Origin: Pectobacterium aroidearum
GTDB lineage: Bacteria; Pseudomonadota; Gammaproteobacteria; Enterobacterales; Enterobacteriaceae
Assembly: GCF_015689195.1 (NCBI RefSeq)
Contig: NZ_CP065044.1
Coordinates: 682,001-746,000, forward strand
Reading direction: 5' to 3'
Length of the DNA stretch: 64,000 nucleotides
Shown here: positions 9,216-17,518 of the stretch, piece after piece
Position numbering within the stretch: position 1 is the stretch's first letter
How the letters are laid out: each line of letters begins with the position of its first letter
Notes under the pieces: generated by a model
Told to the model about the DNA's origin: nothing
Seen by the model: the letters and a program-made list of their open reading frames with translations, nothing else
The model's database searches: none
Program-made: the position numbers and the translations under genes

Positions 9216-9668
9216 ATGGAAATTTTAAAATATCTTTCGGCTACAGCTTTACTTCCCCTATGTTTGTTTGTCGGTACAGCGCATGCACTTGATGGTTCTT
9301 ATACGAGTGGGGATATGAAAAGAATGGATGTTCATTCTGCAAATATTTGGAACCAGTTTACTTTTCCCATATCTCCGGGCGTTGCTCCTCCTGCTAACAC
9401 AAAAGTAAATATAATATATTGGAATTATGGGCTAGGTCGACTTCAGGTCGGGAACAAAGGAGCACTGACGGTCTATTTATGTCAGGGCAATACATCGACG
9501 TGCATCAATATTTCCGATATGCAGTCTGGTTCAACGACTGCATTTAAGTATAAGTCGGCTACCATACCATTCTTCTTATATTATCGCGTGGATAGCAAAT
9601 CAATAATCGGTACTATTTATGGTTCTGGCCCTACACAGCTCACCGTAAATTGGACCGATCGCTGGTGA
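9216..9668 (+). CDS. Small exported protein resembling FlhE
   Basis: 150 residues with a signal peptide cleaved near AHA-LD (residue 24). The mature part follows the pattern I remember for FlhE, the periplasmic flagellar accessory protein: a W-Y pair (IYWNYGLGRLQV), a two-cysteine strand (LTVYLCQGNTSTCINI), a hydrophobic PFFLYYRV strand, and an end reading GSGPTQLTVNW. FlhE normally sits after flhA in a flagellar cluster, so this would be a paralogue or a relative with another partner. AT-rich, beside a tRNA, with its own hairpin; likely acquired. The FlhE resemblance is pattern-based and needs a profile search. Confidence 0.6.
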   Translation: MEILKYLSATALLPLCLFVGTAHALDGSYTSGDMKRMDVHSANIWNQFTFPISPGVAPPANTKVNIIYWNYGLGRLQVGNKGALTVYLCQGNTSTCINISDMQSGSTTAFKYKSATIPFFLYYRVDSKSIIGTIYGSGPTQLTVNWTDRW

Positions 9669-9712
9669 AAATGAATCTGACTGCAATTTAATGCCTGTGG
9701 TGTGACTTGACG

Positions 9713-9767
9713 TTAATATCATGTGCAGGGGTTTACATCGTAAATATAGAATTCCTGCACATATTAA
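9713..9767 (+). terminator. Stem-loop after the FlhE-like gene
   Basis: ATGTGCAGG (9721-9729) pairs perfectly with 9754-9762, extended on the outside by TTAAT/ATTAA. The loop is 24 nt. The remaining gap to 9988 holds the likely promoter of the exporter operon but no motif I can name. Confidence 0.5.
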
Positions 9768-9988
9768 TAGTTAAGCGTAGGTATTATTTAACTGAAAATT
9801 AATTCATTGGTTGGTTTTATTATTTCCCGAGTGTCGAAAAAGTAAATGGCTCACGATGGTTTAACACGGACGTTACACGGTGATGCGTTGAATTAATGAA
9901 GAACGTGCTTTCAATGGTTTTCCTAAAGCGTAAACAGTAGGATAATTCGATTAATGTGATGCTTTCGGGGATCAGCAAAGAGGCAAGG

Positions 9989-10690
9989 ATGTCTGATGAA
10001 AGAATAACGGATCTGATCTGTTTACAAGGTATTTCACACACCTACAGTATCGGTGCTTCCTCTCAATCGGTGCTGCACAATATTTCACTGTCTATTCCTA
10101 CCGGGCAAAGCTGCGCGATTGTGGGCGCATCGGGTTCTGGTAAAAGCACCTTGCTTAACATCATCGGCTTGCTCGATCAGCCTGTCTCGGGGCGTTTACT
10201 GCTCGCAGGGCAGGACATGTCTCAGGCAAGTGCTGATGAACGTGCGATCGTGCGTAATCAGGTTATTGGCTTTGTCTTCCAGAGTTTTAATTTACTGCCG
10301 CGCCTGGATGCGTTGGATAACGTTGCGCTTCCTCTGACCTACCGCGGCGTCTCGCGTCAGGCCGCTCGTCAAGCCGCACAGATACAGCTGGCGCGCGTCG
10401 GGCTTGCAGAGCGAACTCACCATCGGCCTGCCGACCTGTCTGGTGGTCAACGTCAGCGGGTGGCTATTGCGCGGGCGCTGGTCGGTGAACCTGCGCTTCT
10501 GTTGGCGGATGAACCGACCGGCAACCTCGACAGCCAAACGGCTGATGACATCATCACGCTCTTGCTGGCATTGAACCGCGAACAGGGGACGACGCTCGTG
10601 ATGGTGACGCATGACGAAGGCATGGCCTGCCGTATGGCGCGGCGCATTCATGTGCAGGATGGCCGAATCCATGAGGTAAACCATGTCTGA
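9989..10690 (+). CDS. ABC exporter ATPase subunit (MacB/LolD type)
   Basis: A 233-residue ATP-binding subunit of the LolD/MacB-N type. Walker A GASGSGKST is near residue 38, the signature LSGGQRQR near 143, and Walker B LLLADEPTGNLD near 163, followed by the switch region VMVTHD. I chose ATG 9989 (GAGG 5 bases upstream); GTG 9956 and ATG 9959 would only add a short non-conserved leader. It overlaps the permease start by 8 bases, so the two are translationally coupled. ATP hydrolysis here should drive the mechanotransmission permease encoded next. Confidence 0.9.
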   Translation: MSDERITDLICLQGISHTYSIGASSQSVLHNISLSIPTGQSCAIVGASGSGKSTLLNIIGLLDQPVSGRLLLAGQDMSQASADERAIVRNQVIGFVFQSFNLLPRLDALDNVALPLTYRGVSRQAARQAAQIQLARVGLAERTHHRPADLSGGQRQRVAIARALVGEPALLLADEPTGNLDSQTADDIITLLLALNREQGTTLVMVTHDEGMACRMARRIHVQDGRIHEVNHV

Positions 10691-11921
10691 CCCTCGCTCA
10701 CGGATGGAAGCGGGGCAAGGCCACTATGGTCCTTCGCTACAACAGCGTCTGCTTGAGCCGTTGAACAGCCTTATTCTTCTGGGACGGCGTGCCGTTCTGG
10801 CTCTCCTTGGAATTGCGGTGGGATGTGGATCTGTTGTCGCTTTGCTTAATATCGGGCACAACGCGGAAGCCGAAGCCATGGGCGTATTCAGAGGAATGGG
10901 TAGCGATCTGCTGGTTGCCACCGTGCAGAATCGGGTAGGCAGCCATGCTACCGGCTCGGCTCCGGCAGACTTGGATATCCCCGTTTTGCGCCAAAATTTG
11001 CCTGATATTAAGGCGGCAACCGCGCTAATTATTACCTCTACCGAAGCACGGCTGCGTGGCCGTTCACTGAGCACCATGGTGGTGGGTAGCCGGGCTGAAC
11101 TGTCGGACGTGCTAGGGCTGACGCTCGCGCAGGGTCGCTACCTGAGTGATTTCGATGAGCAAAGTACCTATATCGTGTTGGGGGCGAATGTTGCGGAACA
11201 ATGGGCATCGCAGGGGGGCACCGCTGCCTTGGGTGAACGCGTGCAGGTGGGAGGATACCTGTTTGAGATCGTCGGAATCCTTCAGCCGCAGGGGCACAAC
11301 CCTTTGGTGCCTGTCTCGGTTGATGATTCTATCCTGATGCCGATCTCTGGCATGCGTCGCGTCATGCCTGCCCCACAAATCGTCAGCGTAATTGCACGTA
11401 ACCACAACAGCGATACGCTGGTGCAAACGGGCTCACAGTTAAAGGATTACTTGGTTCCTCTGATGCCGAAACTGGATATCGATGTGCAAATTCCACAGCA
11501 GCTACTGGAGGGAATGGCACAGCAGTCGAGGATGTTTTCGTGGCTGCTGGCGGGGTTGGGAGGGATTTCCCTGCTGGTTGGTGGGGTCGGGGTGATGAAT
11601 GTCATGGTGATGAATGTGTCCGAGCGACGTCGTGAAATCGGTGTTCGTATGGCGCTAGGTGCGCGGCCGCGTGATATTGCGGGGCTATTTTTACTGGAGG
11701 CTGTGGTGTTATCCGCTTGCGGAGCCTTGATCGGGGCGGTGTGTGGCATCGCGGCGGCGTGGCTGTTTGTCTTTTTTTCAGGCTGGTCAGCCTTTTCACT
11801 TTCGGCATTGTCACTTCCCCTCGGTATTGGTAGTTCATTGGCGATTGGCCTGTTTTTTGGGCTTAACCCGGCGATGACCGCAGCACGCCTTGAACCCGTA
11901 CAGGCGCTACGCGATGCGTAA
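10683..11921 (+). CDS. ABC exporter permease (MacB-like, FtsX fold)
   Basis: A 412-residue permease with the MacB/FtsX layout: one membrane helix near residues 35-55, a large periplasmic domain (about 60-275), and three C-terminal helices. GVGVMNVMVMNVSERRREIG near residue 302 and RMALGARPRDIAGLF after it are family hallmarks. In MacB the ATPase and permease are fused; here they are separate genes. Start overlaps the ATPase stop by 8 bases; the end overlaps the outer-membrane channel gene by 8 bases. The substrate is unknown; relatives export macrolides, toxins or peptides, or extrude lipoproteins. Confidence 0.9.
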   Translation: MSDPRSRMEAGQGHYGPSLQQRLLEPLNSLILLGRRAVLALLGIAVGCGSVVALLNIGHNAEAEAMGVFRGMGSDLLVATVQNRVGSHATGSAPADLDIPVLRQNLPDIKAATALIITSTEARLRGRSLSTMVVGSRAELSDVLGLTLAQGRYLSDFDEQSTYIVLGANVAEQWASQGGTAALGERVQVGGYLFEIVGILQPQGHNPLVPVSVDDSILMPISGMRRVMPAPQIVSVIARNHNSDTLVQTGSQLKDYLVPLMPKLDIDVQIPQQLLEGMAQQSRMFSWLLAGLGGISLLVGGVGVMNVMVMNVSERRREIGVRMALGARPRDIAGLFLLEAVVLSACGALIGAVCGIAAAWLFVFFSGWSAFSLSALSLPLGIGSSLAIGLFFGLNPAMTAARLEPVQALRDA

Positions 11922-13380
11922 ATCTATCTTGTGTTTACTGATTTTGTTTTCTGCTCATGAAGGGTATGCGGAAACGGCGTTGAATCCTTCTCAGGCGACG
12001 CGGCAGGGTCAGGCGACAGTCAGTACATCGTTAAATGCACAAACGATCGATCTCACGCTGAGCGATGCCATTTATCTTGGGTTACGCGACAATCGCGCGA
12101 TCCGTAGCGCCTATCTGGATCGTATCGCACAGAAATTTGATCTTCGGGTGGCGGAGGATCGTTTTACCCCCAAACTGTCGCTGACGGGCAGTTACCTTTC
12201 CAACCGTAACCAAAGCGATCGTTACCGGCAGGGGAATCTGACGCCGACGTCAACCTTGCTCACACCGTATGGCACTCGTTTCAGTCTCGGCTGGACCTAC
12301 CGCCACACGCAGGCTGATAACGCCGGGCTGTCGCGTAACGATGGTGCCAACATTACTGTGATCCAACCTTTGCTTCGCGGTGCAGGTAAAGATGTTACGA
12401 CTGCGCCGGTTCACATTGCACAACTGACTGAACAGTTAAATCGTCTGGCGCTGAAATCTACGGTTTCACAGACGATTACGCAGATTATCACCGCTTATCG
12501 GGAACTGTTGCGCTCACAGGAGCAATTGCAAATCGCTCGTGATGCGCTGGCGCGGGCGCGCCAGTTGGTTGAGGTCAACCGTGCAATGATTGCCGCTGGA
12601 CGCATGGCCGAATTTGAAATTGTGCAAACCGAAGCTGAAGTGGCTACACAGGAACTGGCGCATGAAGAAGCCAGAAACCAGTTGGATACCGCCCGTCTTG
12701 CGCTGCTGCAACTTCTGGCGTTGGATTTAAATACGCTGATTGTGGCAACGGATGCCATGCAGGCACAGCGCGTTGAGGTGAATGCTGCGCAGGCGTTGAA
12801 GCAGGCCGAAGCCTCTCGGCCCGCTTATCTGGCACAGATCATTGCTAACGAGCAGGCGGCGCTCGGTCTGGCGGTTGCACGTAACGATCGCCTGTGGGAT
12901 GTCTCGTTGGTCGGGGGCGCGAGTCAGGTACGCGACCGCGCGGCACAGAGCAGCACCTCACGTACCTGGGAGAATTATGTTGGCGTTCAGGTGGAGATTC
13001 CTATTGGCGATCTGAGTACCCGTCAGGCGGAGGTTCAGGCGCGAGTGAATGTGCGCAATCAGCACATCCAACTGGATGAAGTCAGGCAGCAGCTTGAACG
13101 CGATGTCACCAATGCGGTACGTGATATCGGTACGCGCTGGCGGCAGTTTGAGATTTCCCAACGTGCGCGGGATTTGTCGCGCCGCAAGCTGGAAATTGAG
13201 CGGGAAAAGCTCACCGTTGGGCGTTCCAGTAACTTTCAGGTGCTGAGCTTTGAGAACGATTTACGCAACGCTGAAAATGCCCGCCTCAATGCGCTTATCA
13301 GCTACCTTAATGCGCAGGCTGAACTGGATGAGACGCTGGGCACCACATTACAAAGCTGGGATATCGCACTCAATGATTAG
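11914..13380 (+). CDS. TolC-family outer membrane efflux channel
   Basis: A 488-residue outer-membrane factor. A signal peptide ends near GYA-ET (residue 19); two coiled-coil-rich halves follow (about 150-270 and 360-470), as in the internal duplication of TolC proteins. Start ATG 11914 overlaps the permease stop by 8 bases; TTG 11890 is an in-frame upstream alternative without a signal peptide. The end overlaps the fusion-protein gene by 8 bases. Having its own channel means this exporter need not borrow the housekeeping TolC. Confidence 0.88.
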   Translation: MRKSILCLLILFSAHEGYAETALNPSQATRQGQATVSTSLNAQTIDLTLSDAIYLGLRDNRAIRSAYLDRIAQKFDLRVAEDRFTPKLSLTGSYLSNRNQSDRYRQGNLTPTSTLLTPYGTRFSLGWTYRHTQADNAGLSRNDGANITVIQPLLRGAGKDVTTAPVHIAQLTEQLNRLALKSTVSQTITQIITAYRELLRSQEQLQIARDALARARQLVEVNRAMIAAGRMAEFEIVQTEAEVATQELAHEEARNQLDTARLALLQLLALDLNTLIVATDAMQAQRVEVNAAQALKQAEASRPAYLAQIIANEQAALGLAVARNDRLWDVSLVGGASQVRDRAAQSSTSRTWENYVGVQVEIPIGDLSTRQAEVQARVNVRNQHIQLDEVRQQLERDVTNAVRDIGTRWRQFEISQRARDLSRRKLEIEREKLTVGRSSNFQVLSFENDLRNAENARLNALISYLNAQAELDETLGTTLQSWDIALND

Positions 13381-14632
13381 GCATCACTTTCTGTCTCGCC
13401 GGCGTCACCTGATGGCGCTGTTGCTGATCGCCGCACTTGGCGTGCTCAGTTGGCTGCTGGCAGGGCGTACGAACGAACGGGAAAGCGCGCCTCAGGGGCA
13501 ATGGCTCGCTGTTCAGCCTCAGTTGCTGGAAAATCAGCTCGGGCTGGTTGGGCGAATCGAGGCCGCGACGCAGACAACGCTGGCGGCGCCTTTTGAAGGC
13601 ATTATCCGTGAGGTATTGGTACGTGAGGGGCAACGCGTCGAAAAAGGGCAAACGTTACTGCTACTGGATCCTGGACAGATTGAGATCCAGTTACGTCAGG
13701 CGCAGGCTGACGTGCTCAAGACGCAGCGCGAGGTACAAACGCTCAGGCAGTGGGAACAAAGCGCGGAGGTGTCGCGTGCGCGTCGCGCGGTAAGCTCAGC
13801 CCGGTCAACGTTTAACAATACGCAAGCCAATCTTCGCGATACCCAGACGTTGTTTGAACGCGGCATCGTCGCGCGTATGGAAGTTGATACGCTAAAGCAG
13901 CAAATTCGCTCACAGGAGCAGGACCTGAACGCGGCGCAGGAGGAACTGAAAACGGTACTGGCGCGTGGGAACGGTGAGGATCGCAAGATTGCAGAGATGG
14001 AACTGACGAATGCACAGGTGCGCTATCAGACGCTGGCTGTGCAGGTTGAACGGCAAATCGTCAAGGCCCCGTTTAGCGGTTTTGTCGTGCGCCCCGCTAC
14101 GCCTGATAACGGCAAACCTGTGGTTATCCAAGCCGGTTTGCTGGTCAGTCAGGGGGCGCCGCTGTTTGGTGTCATTGCTCAGGATCGTTTTCAGGTGGCA
14201 ACCCGGGTAGAGGAAACTGACCTGCACCAGCTGCAAGAGGGGATGGCGGTTAACGTGACAGGGGATGGTTTTGCCGGACAAACGCTGACGGGCAAGGTTA
14301 CGTCGATTGATATGCAGGCCGATGCTGCTGATATGTCAGGCAGCGGTGCTTACTATGATGTGGTGGTGTCGCTCGATACGCCGTTGGCAGACTTAAGACA
14401 AAACATTCGACTGGGGATGAGCGCGCGGCTGGCTATTATTGTTTATCGCAACGAGCAGGGCATCGCGGTGCCTGCACAGGCTGTACGTACTGACGAGAAT
14501 GGCGATGCCTATGTGATTTACCGTCCGACCGCTGATGCTCCGCCAAAGAAAATCAACGTGACGCTGGGGAAAACGGTGGCGCAGGGCGTAGAGATCGCCG
14601 GGCTGGAAGCGGGCGAGGTGCAGATTCCTTAG
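13373..14632 (+). CDS. Periplasmic membrane-fusion protein (HlyD/MacA type)
   Basis: A 419-residue adaptor. It has an N-terminal anchor (residues about 13-30) and a lipoyl half-motif LAAPFEGIIREVLVREGQRV near 70. A long coiled coil of about 110 residues follows (roughly 100-215), then the second lipoyl half (IVKAPFSGFVVRP) and a beta-barrel domain. It should bridge the permease and the outer-membrane channel. Start ATG 13373 overlaps the channel stop; in-frame upstream starts from 13250 lie inside the channel gene. The order ATPase-permease-channel-adaptor, with three 8-base overlaps, differs from macA-macB. Confidence 0.9.
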   Translation: MIRHHFLSRRRHLMALLLIAALGVLSWLLAGRTNERESAPQGQWLAVQPQLLENQLGLVGRIEAATQTTLAAPFEGIIREVLVREGQRVEKGQTLLLLDPGQIEIQLRQAQADVLKTQREVQTLRQWEQSAEVSRARRAVSSARSTFNNTQANLRDTQTLFERGIVARMEVDTLKQQIRSQEQDLNAAQEELKTVLARGNGEDRKIAEMELTNAQVRYQTLAVQVERQIVKAPFSGFVVRPATPDNGKPVVIQAGLLVSQGAPLFGVIAQDRFQVATRVEETDLHQLQEGMAVNVTGDGFAGQTLTGKVTSIDMQADAADMSGSGAYYDVVVSLDTPLADLRQNIRLGMSARLAIIVYRNEQGIAVPAQAVRTDENGDAYVIYRPTADAPPKKINVTLGKTVAQGVEIAGLEAGEVQIP

Positions 14633-14809
14633 TCACTTATTTGAGTCTTGCGTCAGCCATGAGAAAGGCTCTACGGACACCACGTTAGCATTGAACGATA
14701 TACGTGTTTCACCAAATATCCGAAGGGTACGATCATCCAGATCCGCAGGCAGCGGTGATTCGATGCTAAAGTAGAAGGTTCATTTATCTGTATCGCTAAA
14801 GGATTTGCC

Positions 14810-16459
14810 ATGCCTGCCAGTTCTCCATCGTTAAGGTTCTATCTGATCATTGGCCTGCTCCAGGGGCTTTTATTTGTTGCCGCGCTTGAAATGGAAGAGA
14901 GCGTGCTTCAGATCATGCTGATAACGATGGCTGCAGTGGGCGGAGTGAGTCTGCAATTGCTGGAACGCACGCTCTTTGTGAAAAAGACGTGGCTTTGGGG
15001 CGGTGCGTTGACCGTGCTGATGACGGCGATTAGTGGCTGGGTTTTCTATGACAGTGGGCGATACCAACTGCCTGATTCCTGGATACTGTGTGGCATCCTG
15101 TTCGGTTATATCTGCTGTACGTTCATTTGCAGTTGGTCCACCCGTGAAGGGCGATGGCCGTCTTATGAAGCGATCTGTAAACACGCCTGGAACAATATTT
15201 TTACTGTGTTGCTGGCCTGGCTAGTGGCTCTGGTGGTCGTTCTCTTGCTCGTACTGTGCAGCATGTTGTTCAGCATGCTGGGGTTCCGGGTGGTGAGTAA
15301 AGTACTTTGGCATTATCGGTTTTATATGCTGCTCTTGCCGGTGGTGTTTTCTGTCGGCATGTATATTGGAATGACCAAAGAAGCGGTTGTTGGGCTGCTG
15401 TGTGGGATTCTGCTATCGGCTTGCCGCTTCCTGCTGCCCCTTAGTGCACTGATTACCGTGGTTTTCACCTTGACCCTGCCTTTTAGCGGTCTGGAACCGA
15501 TATGGAATACCGGCCGTTCTACCGTCATTCTTCTATGCCTGATGGGCGTAAACCTCTTTTTGATTAACTGCGCCTCTCAGGATGATAACGAGGGGCGCAC
15601 TTATCCTGCTGTGTTACGTGGGCTGGTTAACGCCAGCGTGTTGTGTCTGCCTGTGTTGGTGGCGTTGGCGGGCTATTCCAGCTGGCTGCGCATCGAACAG
15701 TATGGTCTGACGCCTGTTCGTTTTCAGTCGATCTTCGTAGTGACGATTGCAATGCTTTACAGTCTGGCGATGGTGTGGGCTGTCGTTCGCCGTTCTGGCG
15801 TCTGGTTAGGGAGTTTACGTACAAGCAATCCGCTGCTCGCGGCTATCATCTGCGTTCTGGTGATATTGCTGCATACACCGCTGTTAAGCCCAGAAGCCTT
15901 TAGCGCGAGGAATCAGGTTCAGCGTTTGCTTAATGGAAAAACGCCGATCGATGATTTTGATCTGTGGGCGCTGCGCGATGAGTTAGGCACGGCAGGCAGG
16001 AAGCAGTTTAACTGGCTGGCCGAAGAATTGAAGCAAGACCGAATTCTTGATGCGGCAGGGCGACAGGCACTGCGCGATCGGCTGCAGGGGCGACCTGCAC
16101 AAGTCCGCCCCGTTCAGGTTGAGTGGGTGGGGCCGTTGGAAGACGGGGTCGAAAGCATGCTGCAGGGCGATAATCTGGGTAATCAGTGCAGGGAAATGGC
16201 TTGCCTGCTCTTTGCCATTGATTTGACCGGCGATGGTCATAACGAAGTGCTCGTTTTTCCCCGAGTGGGCTGGGGAAATGGTGGGAAGATCCTCGCCCGT
16301 GATGAAAAGGGACAGTGGCAGATTGCGGCCAGTATGTTTGGCGCGATAGGGACGGAAAAACTGGTCGCACTGGTGAAAGATGGCAAGGTTGAAGCCGTCG
16401 CCCCACGCTTCAAGACGATCAGGATCGGGGATCAGAATATGGAGATCACCTATCCCTGA
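14810..16459 (+). CDS. DUF4153 multi-pass membrane protein with a soluble C-terminal domain
   Basis: A 549-residue protein. The first 370 residues contain about 10-12 hydrophobic helices and match the DUF4153 layout. Residues about 385-549 are soluble. This tail contains LFAIDLTGDGHNEVLVF near residue 472, an Asp-rich loop like the calcium-binding loops of FG-GAP/VCBS or EF-hand-like repeats, and ends in beta-strands. The function is unknown; DUF4153 proteins are sometimes found near transport or envelope genes. ATG 14810 follows AAAGGA. The TGA stop at 16457-16459 lies at the very edge of the MITE-like repeat, so the repeat may have replaced the original 3' end. Confidence 0.8.
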   Translation: MPASSPSLRFYLIIGLLQGLLFVAALEMEESVLQIMLITMAAVGGVSLQLLERTLFVKKTWLWGGALTVLMTAISGWVFYDSGRYQLPDSWILCGILFGYICCTFICSWSTREGRWPSYEAICKHAWNNIFTVLLAWLVALVVVLLLVLCSMLFSMLGFRVVSKVLWHYRFYMLLLPVVFSVGMYIGMTKEAVVGLLCGILLSACRFLLPLSALITVVFTLTLPFSGLEPIWNTGRSTVILLCLMGVNLFLINCASQDDNEGRTYPAVLRGLVNASVLCLPVLVALAGYSSWLRIEQYGLTPVRFQSIFVVTIAMLYSLAMVWAVVRRSGVWLGSLRTSNPLLAAIICVLVILLHTPLLSPEAFSARNQVQRLLNGKTPIDDFDLWALRDELGTAGRKQFNWLAEELKQDRILDAAGRQALRDRLQGRPAQVRPVQVEWVGPLEDGVESMLQGDNLGNQCREMACLLFAIDLTGDGHNEVLVFPRVGWGNGGKILARDEKGQWQIAASMFGAIGTEKLVALVKDGKVEAVAPRFKTIRIGDQNMEITYP

Positions 16460-16723
16460 TCCCGTCCTACTTCAAGCTGCATGTGCGTTGGCTACGTTCA
16501 GTCACCCGAATCACTTACTGGTGTAAGCTCATCGGGATGAAATGAGAGACATCCTGTCTCTCACCGAAGGCCAGCCAATGGCTGGTCAAATTCATTCCCG
16601 ATGAATTTGTCCCTCGCTTGCCGCGTTATTCGGCCTTAGGCCTCATCCCTTCGGGATCAGCGCAAGCGCTGTTCAAAAACGCCTCGTCGTTTTTGTCCTG
16701 CAACTCGAATTATTTAGGGTATA
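16457..16723 (+). repeat. MITE-like intergenic repeat, long copy
   Basis: About 267 bases, nearly identical over most of its length to the reverse complement of 45423-45620. The left end is worn (TCCCGTCCTACTTCAAG against TATACCCGTCATACTTCAAG in the other copy); the right end, AATTATTTAGGGTATA, is intact. It contains nested palindromes: GAGAGACA...TGTCTCTC, CCAGCCAATGGCTGG, and AATTCAT...ATGAATT. Compared with the other copy it carries about 70 extra bases before the right end (from about 16624). It encodes no protein; a non-autonomous transposable element is the simplest reading. Confidence 0.8.
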
Positions 16724-16735
16724 GCTAGTAGGTAT
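16721..16735 (+). promoter_or_regulatory. Possible OxyR half-site upstream of ahpC
   Basis: ATAGCTAGTAGGTAT fits the OxyR half-site pattern ATAGnTnnnAnCTAT at nine of ten fixed positions. The second half-site expected 7 bases further is poor. It starts on the last bases of the repeat. ahpCF is under OxyR in enterobacteria, so the location makes sense. Confidence 0.35.
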
Positions 16736-16765
16736 TGCTTATTGATTCGATAAAGACAACGGATT

Positions 16766-16781
16766 GGTGATAGCGATCACA
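16766..16781 (+). promoter_or_regulatory. CRP-like palindrome upstream of ahpC
   Basis: GGTGA-N6-TCACA matches the CRP consensus TGTGA-N6-TCACA at nine of ten positions. It is centred about 52 bases before the ahpC start codon. Another regulator with a similar palindrome is possible. Confidence 0.35.
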
Positions 16782-16825
16782 TTTCTGTACTTTAGCCACA
16801 TGCGAAAACACATGAGGATAAAGTG

Positions 16826-17389
16826 ATGTCAGTAATCAATACCCAAGTTAAACCATTCAAAAACATGGCTTTCAAAGACGGTCAATTCATCGAAGTGACC
16901 GAGAAGAATATCGAAGGCAAATGGAGCGTATTCTTCTTCTATCCGGCTGACTTTACGTTTGTCTGCCCGACCGAACTGGGTGATGTCGCTGACTACTACG
17001 ACGAATTCCAACAGCGTGGCGTGGAAATCTACTCTGTTTCCACCGACACCCACTTCACGCACAAAGCGTGGCACAGCAGCTCTGAAACGATTGGCAAAAT
17101 CAAATACACCATGATCGGTGACCCAACTGGCCAGCTGACGCGTAACTTTGAAAACATGCGCGAAGCAGAAGGTCTGGCCGACCGCGGTACGTTCATCGTT
17201 GACCCACAGGGCATCATCCAGGCGGTAGAGATCACGGCTGAAGGTATTGGCCGCGATGCATCTGACCTGCTGCGTAAAGTGAAAGCGGCTCAGTACGTTG
17301 CTTCTCACCCAGGCGAAGTCTGCCCGGCTAAGTGGAAAGAAGGCGAGGCTACACTGGCACCGTCTCTGGACCTGGTTGGCAAAATCTAA
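16826..17389 (+). CDS. ahpC: Alkyl hydroperoxide reductase, peroxiredoxin subunit AhpC
   Basis: A 187-residue typical 2-Cys peroxiredoxin, near-identical to E. coli AhpC and of the same length. The peroxidatic cysteine is C47 (DFTFVCPTE) and the resolving cysteine C166 ([10 protein letters not shown]). It reduces organic hydroperoxides, peroxynitrite and low hydrogen peroxide in the cytosol and is recycled by AhpF, encoded next. ATG 16826 has GAGG 8 bases upstream; the in-frame GTG one codon earlier is less likely. Tandem hairpins behind the gene suggest that ahpC is expressed above ahpF. Confidence 0.99.
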   Translation: MSVINTQVKPFKNMAFKDGQFIEVTEKNIEGKWSVFFFYPADFTFVCPTELGDVADYYDEFQQRGVEIYSVSTDTHFTHKAWHSSSETIGKIKYTMIGDPTGQLTRNFENMREAEGLADRGTFIVDPQGIIQAVEITAEGIGRDASDLLRKVKAAQYVASHPGEVCPAKWKEGEATLAPSLDLVGKI

Positions 17390-17420
17390 GCTAACACCTC
17401 GGAAAACATAGCGGTTTTTG

Positions 17421-17469
17421 TCGGGTGCGTTGCACCCGATTTTTCTGGCCCGGTTTTTTGGGGCCAGAA
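17421..17469 (+). terminator. Tandem hairpins between ahpC and ahpF
   Basis: TCGGGTGC (17421-17428) pairs perfectly with 17432-17439 around a 3-nt loop and is followed by five T, a textbook intrinsic terminator. A second hairpin, TCTGGCCC (17445-17452) with GGGCCAGA (17462-17469), follows at once. Together they probably act as a partial terminator, limiting ahpF transcription or stabilising ahpC mRNA. Confidence 0.8.
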
Positions 17470-17518
17470 CCCTGCACGATTTTGACGTTGTACCCACTTG
17501 CCTAATTAAGGACGACCA

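Noticed and set aside
16457-16723. Repeat as a CRISPR array or insertion sequence
   Set aside because: No regularly spaced repeats and no transposase; a palindromic element with terminal repeats fits better.
16829-17497. 222-codon open frame opposite ahpC
   Set aside because: Complement of ahpC, which matches E. coli almost exactly; no family resemblance of its own.
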